Below, one piece after another: positions 8,966-15,878 of a stretch of DNA of 64,000 nucleotides (position 1 is the stretch's first letter; the number at the start of each line of letters is the position of its first letter). Both the position numbers and the translations under genes were made by a program. The DNA lies in NCBI GenBank assembly GCA_965207535.1, contig CBDBMR010000017.1, positions 310,001 through 374,000 on the forward strand. The letters are read 5' to 3'. The notes under the pieces are model-generated. The model ran no database searches and was not told the origin of the DNA. It worked only from the letters and a program-made list of their open reading frames with translations. Source of the DNA: JAJDXO01 sp965207535 (GTDB lineage: Bacteria; Pseudomonadota; Alphaproteobacteria; Rhodospirillales; UBA2165).

Positions 8966-9273
8966 TCGGAGAATTCGTCAGATACCCGGCGCCCGAGGGA
9001 GCGGACCGGACGGACATCGTCCTGGATGCCAGGAGCGTCATCCCCAAATGGCGGGCCGAGCCGGACCTGATCCGCAAGCACTTCATGTGGAGCGATGACG
9101 GCAAATGGCTCTCCGGGTTCTATCTGTGGAAGAGCCGCGAGGCGGCCGAAGCCGCCCACAATGCCGAATGGCGGGAAGCCGTCCGTGAGCGCACCGGCGC
9201 GCTTCCCGAAATCACCTACTTCGACGCCTTCATGATCCTCGACAACGAAGCGGGGGACGTCGCGGAGTATTAG
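8962..9273 (+). CDS. Small YdhR/ABM-like ferredoxin-fold protein
   Basis: 103 residues. It starts at the ATG overlapping the upstream cupin stop by the ATGA arrangement. The pattern IRKHFMWSDDGKWLSGFYLWKSREAAEAAHNAEWREAVRERTG, spread over residues 37-80, matches the dimeric alpha/beta barrel fold of YdhR-like putative monooxygenases and antibiotic-biosynthesis monooxygenases, whose members act on quinones or aromatic compounds. No catalytic residue can be assigned. Coupling to a cupin gene suggests a shared aromatic pathway. A scar of a TRAP permease gene begins four nt after its stop. Confidence 0.72.
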   Translation: MIGEFVRYPAPEGADRTDIVLDARSVIPKWRAEPDLIRKHFMWSDDGKWLSGFYLWKSREAAEAAHNAEWREAVRERTGALPEITYFDAFMILDNEAGDVAEY

Positions 9274-9277
9274 CGGC

Positions 9278-9340
9278 TCACGCGCCCAGCAACCTTGGCA
9301 GGAACAGCGAGATTTCCGGGATATAGGTGATCGCGAGACA
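9278..9340 (-). pseudogene. Relict C-terminus of a TRAP large permease (dctM)
   Basis: Read on the minus strand, 20 codons ending in a TGA at 9278-9280 give CLAITYIPEISLFLPRLLGA, which matches the usual C-terminal tail of DctM proteins. Just upstream of this tail the frame runs into a TAA and the DNA turns AT-rich, so the rest of the gene has been deleted. The intact dctM at 3465 has a different tail, so this is not a simple copy of it. The match is from my knowledge of the family, not an alignment. Confidence 0.6.
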
Positions 9341-9420
9341 TGCATTTTATGCATAACGATAAGATATTGAAATAACATGATTTATAAATATATTCTAATT
9401 CGGTACTTTTCGCCGGTATA

Positions 9421-9450
9421 GGCATTTATGGGCATTTATAGGCATTTATT
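9421..9450. repeat. Three tandem 10-bp repeats (GGCATTTATN)
   Basis: GGCATTTATG, GGCATTTATA and GGCATTTATT follow one another without gaps inside the AT-rich patch. The 10-bp spacing would place the units on one helical face. Confidence 0.8.
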
Positions 9451-9521
9451 GGCCTCCGTTTGGGAGGTACCCCCCAAAAAGGTCGTACAAAAATGCATAG
9501 CTCGCCCCTTATACGCAAAAC

Positions 9522-9541
9522 GCCGCCCCGGCGGGGGCGGC
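9522..9541. other. GC-rich hairpin
   Basis: GCCGCCCC and GGGGCGGC form an 8-bp perfect stem with a 4-nt loop. On the minus strand it is followed by GTTTTGCG, so it could be a weak terminator of a lost minus-strand gene. Confidence 0.45.
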
Positions 9542-9595
9542 AGTGACCTATACATTTAGCTTAGGCGGGCGTGGCGGCAAGGGGACACAACTACT

Positions 9596-9624
9596 CCCTC
9601 TCCCCCTTCTTCAGGGGGAGAGGG
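9596..9624. repeat. 12-bp palindrome, REP-like
   Basis: CCCTCTCCCCCT, a TCTTC loop and AGGGGGAGAGGG make a perfect 12-bp stem. Such CT/AG-rich palindromes are commonly dispersed between genes in proteobacteria; a genome-wide search would be needed to call it REP. Confidence 0.5.
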
Positions 9625-9830
9625 GAAGGTTTCGAGGAGCGCCGGGCGTCAGCATCGAATGGGTGAGAACGCCCATTGCCGGTCCGCGCTGGATGAACGT
9701 ATCGATAATGCCCGTGCCGCTGACCTCGTACCTGATATTCAGCGAAACATTGGATTTAGGCAGCCCGCTAAGCTATCAATTCAGTGAGTGGACCGCTTAC
9801 CCGGCGTCCGCAGGATGGTCAGGTATCCGG

Positions 9831-9870
9831 TGGCGCCCCATTGGCGCCCCATTGGCGCCCCAGTGGCGCT
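9831..9870. repeat. 11-bp tandem repeats (TGGCGCCCCAT)
   Basis: Three full units of TGGCGCCCCAK/T and a partial fourth lie head to tail. They contain GGCGCC palindromes. No gene spans them. Confidence 0.75.
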
Positions 9871-10060
9871 TTTGTCCATGGATGGCCTGCGGCCGTCGGC
9901 GTCGCTCCGGCATCGGCCCGTTTCAACCGTCTTGGACGCCCGGTAAGCAACGACCACCATGTCAAAAGAGACAGCAGATCTCTTGAGCCGAAAAACCGAT
10001 GAACCGAATGCCGTAACGGCATGGGCGCGGAATCGCCCGCCACAGGAGAGGACCAACGCC

Positions 10061-11095
10061 ATGAAAATTATCAGGTCGACAACCGCCGCCGTCGCATTGA
10101 TGGCCGGCGCTGTCTCGATGTCATCCAACTCAGCGGAATCCGCTCAGATCATGACCGCTGACACTGGTGCAACCGGCAACATTGTTCATGCAATGATGCT
10201 GGTGTACGGGAAGCTTTTTTCTCAACACCTGGGCATCAGCGTCCAGATCAATGACAGCCAGACCCTGACCCGGTCGGCGATCAAACTTGGCCGCAATCAG
10301 ATCGATATGATGCCGCTGCCGCCGGCGATTTACGGCATGATGCGCGGCGGTCGCGGGCCATACAAGTCGGATCAAATGAAGGCTGCCGCGCGAAAGGGGT
10401 CCGAAAATATCCGTTCGGTAATGGGCTACAACGCGAACCTCTTTCACGCGGTCACCTTTGACGGTTCCGGCATTACCAGCTGGAAGGACATCAAGGGCAA
10501 GCGCGTATTCACGGGCCCGCCTTCGGGCGCCGCGGCAATCCTGGCCGAACTGATGATAAACATCATCACCGGCTACAAGGCCAACGAAGACTACAACGCC
10601 ATTCGTCTCCCTTGGGGCGGCGGACTTCAGGCCATGATGGACGGCAAGCTCGACGTCTACGTACGTCCGGCGGCTGCCGGTTCGGCCAGCATCGTACAGC
10701 TCGGTTCGCGCAGAAAGTTCCGCCTTCTCGGCGCGGACAGGGACCTCGTCGAATCGAAAGCGTGGGAGCGCTACACCACGCGGCCGGGACGGACGACCGG
10801 GGTGATTCCCGCGAACACCTATCCGGGACAACTGGGCGGCGATGTCATCACCGGCGGCGCGACCTTCATGTTCGTCGTTCGCAGAAGCCTCACCGACGAT
10901 CTCGTCTACAAGATGACCAAGTTGATTTGGGACAACCTCGACGAGATTCACAAATCCGCGGCGGTTCTTAAGCAAATCAAGAAGGAAACCCCGTTCATCG
11001 GCGTCAACACGCCGCTGCACAAGGGCGCTCTCCGCTATTACCAGGAAACGGGCGTCAAGATTCCAAATCGGCTGATCCCGCCCGAGGCCAAATAA
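10061..11095 (+). CDS. TAXI-family TRAP transporter solute-binding protein
   Basis: 344 residues from the ATG at 10061, which has AGGAG ten nt upstream; a longer frame back to 9959 lacks a ribosome site and a signal peptide. The N-terminus has a Sec signal (IIRSTTAAVALMAGAVSM) with cleavage near residue 27. The mature start TADTGATGNIVHAMM and the segment RVFTGPPSGAAAILAELMI resemble TAXI proteins, the TRAP subgroup that pairs with a fused DctQM permease. No permease gene is adjacent. The likely ligand is an organic acid such as glutamate or a dicarboxylate, but this is not shown. It is followed by a flavin monooxygenase gene on the same strand. Confidence 0.82.
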   Translation: MKIIRSTTAAVALMAGAVSMSSNSAESAQIMTADTGATGNIVHAMMLVYGKLFSQHLGISVQINDSQTLTRSAIKLGRNQIDMMPLPPAIYGMMRGGRGPYKSDQMKAAARKGSENIRSVMGYNANLFHAVTFDGSGITSWKDIKGKRVFTGPPSGAAAILAELMINIITGYKANEDYNAIRLPWGGGLQAMMDGKLDVYVRPAAAGSASIVQLGSRRKFRLLGADRDLVESKAWERYTTRPGRTTGVIPANTYPGQLGGDVITGGATFMFVVRRSLTDDLVYKMTKLIWDNLDEIHKSAAVLKQIKKETPFIGVNTPLHKGALRYYQETGVKIPNRLIPPEAK

Positions 11096-11267
11096 CGGGA
11101 TCGATTTCGCGGCGCGCCGGGCCCCTCGCGGGTCCGGCCCCCGCCGCCGAGACCCGTCGAACAGAGATGCCGGCATTTGAGACCGGGCGGCTGCAACAAC
11201 GCCGTCAATCAGCCCAATTCGGCGAAATTTTGAAGAATTTCGCGCCAATATAGGGAGGCCGGCCGGC

Positions 11268-12356
11268 GTGCAGTTTTCCTATTTTACCCACGTCTGGGCC
11301 AAGCCCGGTATGACTCCGCATCAGCGCTATGAGCAGTTGTGGCGGGAACTGAAGCTGTGCGACGAAGTGGGCTTTGACCATGCGTTCTGCGTCGAACACC
11401 ATTTCCGCCCCGATGAGAGCTGGATGTCGGCACCCAGTCTGTTTTCCGTCGGCGCCGGGGTCAAAACCCGGAACTTGCGCATTGGTCCCATGGGATACAT
11501 TCCCGCCCTTTACGATCCGCTCCGCCTGGTCGAGGAAATCGCCATCGTCGACCAAATGCTGGGCGGGCGGATGGAGCTTGGCCTGGTCCCTGGGATCAAC
11601 CCGGCTTATTTCGAACCATTCGGGGCCAGCCATGAGGACCGGAAGTCGCCCACCCTGGAGTTCGTGAAGTACCTGCGCGCCGCGTTCGGCGAAGACCAGC
11701 CTTTCAGCTACGACGGCGACAACTTCGAAACCAAAAGCGCGAATTTGTCCGTCCTCCCCATGCAGCGCCCCCATCCCCCGCTTTGGATGCAAAGCCGCGA
11801 TCCGGAGACGCTGGAATTTTGCGCGCGGGAAGGCATCAATACGGGCTATTTCCTGGTCTTTCCCCATGAGGAGGCGGGACCGGTTTACCGCAAGTATATC
11901 GACGATTGGCACAAGGCCGGCTGGTCCCGCAAACCAAAGATAGCCCACTCCACGGTCGTCTATGTCGATGAGACGGACGAGAAGGCCATGGAAATCGCGC
12001 GCCACCGGGCGGCGCGGGCCTATGAGGGATTTCTTCCGCCCAGGAAAGAGGGAGAGAGCTTCGAAGACCTCCTCGAGCGGTACACCGCACCCTACATCGA
12101 ACGGGGCGACTTGAAGTCGATCCAGACCCGGTTGAATCTATTCAACGCGGATTACATATTCGAGCACGACATCATGTTCGTGGGCTCGCCGGAAACGGTT
12201 GCCGGAAAGCTCAGGGCCGCATCGGAAATCGGTCTCTTCAATACTTTCATGGGCGAGTTCAATTTCGCCGACCTGCCCGAGGATGATCTGATGCGTTCCA
12301 TCCGCCTGTTCGCGGAGGGGGTGATCCCGGAACTTCGGGATTTCGAGCCATTTTGA
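11268..12356 (+). CDS. LLM-class (luciferase-like) flavin-dependent oxidoreductase
   Basis: 362 residues starting at a GTG with AGGGAGG about ten nt upstream. The bacterial-luciferase TIM barrel is evident from FDHAFCVEHHF near residue 37-47, NLRIGPMGYIPALYDPLRLVEEIAIVDQMLGGR spread over residues 65-100, and LGLVPGINPAYFEPFG near residue 105. These proteins use FMNH2 (sometimes F420) and O2 to oxidise substrates such as alkanes, amines or sulfonates. A partner flavin reductase is not encoded nearby. It lies 172 nt after the TAXI gene, possibly a transport-plus-oxidation pair. A palindromic element follows the gene. Confidence 0.87.
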   Translation: MQFSYFTHVWAKPGMTPHQRYEQLWRELKLCDEVGFDHAFCVEHHFRPDESWMSAPSLFSVGAGVKTRNLRIGPMGYIPALYDPLRLVEEIAIVDQMLGGRMELGLVPGINPAYFEPFGASHEDRKSPTLEFVKYLRAAFGEDQPFSYDGDNFETKSANLSVLPMQRPHPPLWMQSRDPETLEFCAREGINTGYFLVFPHEEAGPVYRKYIDDWHKAGWSRKPKIAHSTVVYVDETDEKAMEIARHRAARAYEGFLPPRKEGESFEDLLERYTAPYIERGDLKSIQTRLNLFNADYIFEHDIMFVGSPETVAGKLRAASEIGLFNTFMGEFNFADLPEDDLMRSIRLFAEGVIPELRDFEPF

Positions 12357-12366
12357 TCGTCGGCGC

Positions 12367-12505
12367 TAGATCGGGTCATGTTTTGACGGAACCACGGCGC
12401 GGTTTCGTCAAAACACGTGAATCCGATCTATTTCAATAGTGTAGAGCCGATTCACATGGATTGCCGGCATCGCAAAGCGATTCCGACAAACCATGATCGG
12501 CTCTA
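12367..12505. repeat. Twin palindromic intergenic element
   Basis: Two inverted repeats lie side by side after the monooxygenase gene. The first has arms TAGATCGG/CCGATCTA (12367-12430) with internal GTTTTGACG/CGTCAAAAC complementarity. The second has TAGAGCCGAT/ATCGGCTCTA (12442-12505) with inner CATGG/CCATG. Neither is coding or followed by a U tract, so a dispersed palindromic repeat or small mobile unit is likelier than a terminator. Confidence 0.65.
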
Positions 12506-12580
12506 AGGGCCGCTTCGGGCCAGGCGCGGACGCCGGCCAGTCAGCGGAGTGCGGTCCTCCGGATTTAGCCGAGAGCTTGA

Positions 12581-13645
12581 TTAATCCTTACCCAGCCGGC
12601 CCTGAATCTCGGGTCCGTCGGCGGCGTACCGATAGGCTCGGAAGACAAAATTGACCTCGCCGACGGAAGGTCCGCTGTCGCGATGAAAGGTGTGGGGGCT
12701 GATATACTCCCAGACCAGTTCGCCATCCGGCGTCACTTCGAAAATCCGTCCCCAGAGACCCTCGCAGATCAGCGTGTTGCCGGAATTCAGCCGCTGGCAG
12801 CCGCTGATGAACTGGCTGTCGAAGGTATGGGTCGGGTTGCCGCGGTAGGACCAGAATTCCTCGCCGGACTGGTGATCGAACTCGAGGATGGCCGAGCCTC
12901 GCGGCGACTGGTTGGCGCGGTTGGCGAAGATCAGCATGTGACCGTTGGGCAGGAACTGGGCGTCGTGCGGCCCGCCCAGCCCGGGGTCGTGGAGCCGCCA
13001 GATAATCTCGCCGGTGGACCTGTCGACAATGATCAACAGGTCAATGTGCCGGAAGCAGATAAGGTAGTTTCCATCGTCCATGGGGAAAATGGTGTTGGGA
13101 TGGGCCCATTCGTGGCGATTCGAGTGGCCGTGCAATGGATAGTCCTCAACGGCCAGGTGCTCCCACGCGCGCCACTCGAAGACCAGGTTGCCGGAAGGGT
13201 CGACTTCCCGGATGACATCGCTCCAAATTCCCTGGTCATGTTCGCTGCCGGGCTTTCCCCCCTGGACGCGGGCCGCCACGTCTTCGGGCAGCAGCTCCCA
13301 GGCAAGATAGGCGGTGTTGCCGTTGGTCAGACGGTGAAAATCATGGTGCTGATCGGGATCTTCGTATTCCCAGGTGACGTTGCCGTCCCAATCGAATTCG
13401 CGCATTAGGCCGCCGGCCTGGTCGAGGAGGCCGCTGCGATCCGTGCGGATCGGCGCCAGCAAGTTGCCGTTGTCCAGAAGCTTGGCGTAGTTGGTTACCT
13501 TGCCGCCGATGTCCCAGGCGTGAACCTCTTCTCCGGCCATATCGAGAAGATAGGTTTTCGGCAGGTATAGGGGCGTAAAGAGGGTGAATCCGGGCGTCGC
13601 TCTTTCCGGATCGTGGTAGGTCAGTCCAGTCTGCAGGTATCGCAC
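12581..13645 (-). CDS. Aryl-sulfotransferase-like beta-propeller protein
   Basis: 354 residues from the GTG at 13645, chosen because GGGGGGAG lies five nt before it; the longer frame starts at a TTG inside that Shine-Dalgarno. Repeated blade signatures LLDNGNLL, RLTNGNTAYL, FPMDDGNYLI, FLPNGHMLIF and RLNSGNTLI recur about every 50 residues, as in the arylsulfotransferase/PQQ-propeller superfamily. Histidines in PHDAQFLPNG and AHPNTIF occupy places used in ASST active sites, but no signal peptide is visible, whereas known ASST enzymes are periplasmic. It is the third gene after two ABC permeases. Sulfuryl transfer is therefore only one possibility; a substrate-binding propeller is another. Confidence 0.78.
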   Translation of the reverse strand: MRYLQTGLTYHDPERATPGFTLFTPLYLPKTYLLDMAGEEVHAWDIGGKVTNYAKLLDNGNLLAPIRTDRSGLLDQAGGLMREFDWDGNVTWEYEDPDQHHDFHRLTNGNTAYLAWELLPEDVAARVQGGKPGSEHDQGIWSDVIREVDPSGNLVFEWRAWEHLAVEDYPLHGHSNRHEWAHPNTIFPMDDGNYLICFRHIDLLIIVDRSTGEIIWRLHDPGLGGPHDAQFLPNGHMLIFANRANQSPRGSAILEFDHQSGEEFWSYRGNPTHTFDSQFISGCQRLNSGNTLICEGLWGRIFEVTPDGELVWEYISPHTFHRDSGPSVGEVNFVFRAYRYAADGPEIQGRLGKD

Positions 13646-13704
13646 GAGTACTCCCCCCAAATTGTTGGCGCGGCGGTGATTTGCCGGTCACCATGCCGCG
13701 CTTC

Positions 13705-14640
13705 CTAGTTCCGGCCCTCCGGTGCGGTGATGTCGCGGATGCCGTCACCCATCATGTTGATGGCGATGGCGACCAGGAAGATGGTGACACCCGGGATGGT
13801 GACCAGGTACGGATTGAAGAACATTTGTTCCCTGCCCTCGGACACAAGCAGCCCCCATGACGGCGTCGGTGGCTGAATACCAAGCCCCAGGAACGACAGG
13901 GTCGACTCGATCAGGATCGCCAACGCAATTTCGAGCGTAAGTATGACGATCACCTGATTCATCAAGTTGGGCAAAATTTCGCTGAGAATGATCCGCCGGC
14001 GTGAAGCGCCGACGGCTTCCGCCGCCGCCACGAAGTCCTGAGAGCGGATTTGCATGGTCACCGAGCGCAGTGCCACCGCATAGTTGTCCCAGAACAGGAA
14101 GGCCAGGACCAAGACCAGGACCAGGATCGAACCTCCAAACACCGAGACCAGCGACAGCGAAACAATGAGACCGGGCAGCGAGAGCTTGGCATTCACCAGG
14201 TACATGACGAACGCATCGATGCGGCCGCCAAAGTAGCCGCCGATCATCCCGAGGATCGACCCGATCACCGCGGCGATGGACGCTGCAAAAAATCCGATCA
14301 TCAGCGAAACCCGTCCGCCGTAAATCAGGCGGGTCAGATAGTCCCGGCCGAACTTGTCGGTGCCGAGCGGATGGGTCCATGTGCCTTCGGCGTTCCAGAT
14401 AGGCGGAACGAACCGGCGCGTAAGGTCCTGTTCGAATGGGTCGAAGGGGGCGATCACCGGCGCGAATATGGCGAGCAGAGCGCAAATCAGGACAAATGTA
14501 CCGCCGATCCAGAAGCCCATATGGCTGCCGGCGCGGCGTCTCATCAGCTGCCATGGGGTGGGCGGTTCGACGTGAAACGGATCCACATCGCTGGCGGCTT
14601 TTGCGGCCGCGGCCGCCGTCGAGGAATGATCGGACGCCAT
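13705..14640 (-). CDS. ABC transporter permease, DppC/OppC type
   Basis: 311 residues with six hydrophobic spans and the OppC N-terminal domain (MGFWIGGTFVLICALLAIF, residues 41-59). HPLGTDKFGRDYLTRLIYG near residue 90 is a DppC hallmark, and the EAA loop reads DFVAAAEAVGASRRRIILSEILPNL near residue 203. It forms the membrane channel with the DppB-type partner, whose stop lies 10 nt upstream. Gene order permease-permease-propeller on this strand, with a divergent binding protein, defines one import system. ATPase genes are not in the window. Confidence 0.92.
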   Translation of the reverse strand: MASDHSSTAAAAAKAASDVDPFHVEPPTPWQLMRRRAGSHMGFWIGGTFVLICALLAIFAPVIAPFDPFEQDLTRRFVPPIWNAEGTWTHPLGTDKFGRDYLTRLIYGGRVSLMIGFFAASIAAVIGSILGMIGGYFGGRIDAFVMYLVNAKLSLPGLIVSLSLVSVFGGSILVLVLVLAFLFWDNYAVALRSVTMQIRSQDFVAAAEAVGASRRRIILSEILPNLMNQVIVILTLEIALAILIESTLSFLGLGIQPPTPSWGLLVSEGREQMFFNPYLVTIPGVTIFLVAIAINMMGDGIRDITAPEGRN

Positions 14641-14650
14641 CCTGCCCTCC

Positions 14651-15568
14651 TCAGCTCAACCTGATGCGCGGATCGAGTTGGGCGTTGATTAGATCGCTCA
14701 ACAAGGTCAGCCCGATGTAAACGAAAGCGACGAACGCCACGATGGACTGGACGACCGGGAAATCCTGGCGGGTAATGGCCTGAAGCGCCTCATAACCAAT
14801 CCCGTTAAGCGCGAAGATGCTCTCCACCACGACCGTTCCCCCGAGGAGGCGGCCGAAAGTGACCATCGTCACCGACACCACCGGCAGAATGGCGTTTCTC
14901 AGCGCATGCTTGAAAAGAACGATGCCGGGATCGAGGCCCTTGGCTCGCGCAGTGCGAATGAAATCCGACTGAAGAACCTCGATCATACCGGCACGAGTCA
15001 GGCGCATCTTTACCGGCATCGCCGACAAACCAACCGTCAACGTCGGCAATATGAAATGTGCCCAGGTATCCTGGCCGGAAATGGGAAGCCATCCGAGCAG
15101 CACGCCGAAGAGCAGAATGAACATCAAGCCAAGCCAAAAGTTGGGTATGGCTTGTCCCGACACGGCGAACACCAACGCGCCCCTGTCCAACCAGCTGTTT
15201 TGTCTTACCGCCGCCAGTACGCCAAGGGGAATGGCAATGGCGAAACTGAGAATGAGTGAATAAGTCGCCAGTTGGAGGGTAACCGGCAATGCCTTGGTAA
15301 TGACCTCGAATACCGGCTCGTTGGAGAAGATAGAGACCCCGAGGTCGCCTGTGAGTGCGCTGCCGGCCCAATCCAGATACTGAATGTGGAATGGCCTATC
15401 GAGACCGTAGGCCCTGGCCGTCTCGGCAATCTCGGCGGGGGTGGCGTCATCTCCGGCGAGCTCGGCAGCCAGATCGCCCGACAGCCTGAGCAGACTGAAC
15501 GCGAAAACCGACACGGTGATTGCCACCAAAACAGCGACGATAAGCCGATTGACGAAGTAGTTAAGCAC
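14651..15568 (-). CDS. ABC transporter permease, DppB/OppB type
   Basis: 305 residues from the GTG at 15568, giving the usual DppB beginning VLNYFVNRLIVAVLVAITV; an upstream in-frame ATG would add 24 polar residues and is less likely. Six membrane spans are visible, with the EAA motif DFIRTARAKGLDPGIVLFKHALRNA near residue 210 and the C-terminal LLSDLINAQLDPRIRLS. It pairs with the DppC-type permease 10 nt downstream. Peptides, nickel or sugars are transported by this family; the substrate here is not determined. Confidence 0.92.
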   Translation of the reverse strand: MLNYFVNRLIVAVLVAITVSVFAFSLLRLSGDLAAELAGDDATPAEIAETARAYGLDRPFHIQYLDWAGSALTGDLGVSIFSNEPVFEVITKALPVTLQLATYSLILSFAIAIPLGVLAAVRQNSWLDRGALVFAVSGQAIPNFWLGLMFILLFGVLLGWLPISGQDTWAHFILPTLTVGLSAMPVKMRLTRAGMIEVLQSDFIRTARAKGLDPGIVLFKHALRNAILPVVSVTMVTFGRLLGGTVVVESIFALNGIGYEALQAITRQDFPVVQSIVAFVAFVYIGLTLLSDLINAQLDPRIRLS

Positions 15569-15878
15569 CAGAGAGCCCTGCTGACGGTGACACATCCCCT
15601 CCGGCTGATGGCGCCGGGTTTGTTTTGGCCCCGAAATCAAATTTTCACCGGACCGGCCGGCAGGAATCCAAACTCGTTTTCAGGGACAGCAACCTTAGCG
15701 GCCGGACGCAAACTTGACTAGCGCGCCTATTTTTTGAGCCGCGCGGTCCGCCCCAGCGGCCGGCCGTTTCACAGGAAAAAGGTGTTACTGCCGATGAAGG
15801 TTCCGTTTACCTCCGCGGACGAGTTGGGCTAGGCTGGCTGCAAGAACAATCCGACATCACCAAACGGGAGGCAGCTCG

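Larger units (their letters stand above)
9341..10060. other. Non-coding, rearranged stretch with low-GC patch and repeats
   Basis: No credible gene is seen over about 720 bases. The first 160 bases are markedly AT-rich compared with the flanks and hold a threefold 10-bp repeat (9421-9450). A GC hairpin (9522-9541), a 12-bp palindrome (9596-9624) and 11-bp tandem repeats (9831-9870) follow. Open frames here have no recognisable product. It looks like a scar left by deletion or insertion between the cupin cluster and the TAXI gene. Confidence 0.6.

Noticed and set aside
9421..9870. CRISPR array
   Set aside because: The repeats are 10-11 bases long and abut one another with no spacers, and no cas genes are present.
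9543..9986. Open frame of 147 codons between the scar and the TAXI gene
   Set aside because: It runs through a palindrome and an 11-bp tandem repeat, has no ribosome site and no resemblance to a known protein.
11117..11137. Terminator after the TAXI gene
   Set aside because: An 8-bp stem with one G-U pair exists, but only C and G follow it, so evidence for termination is weak.
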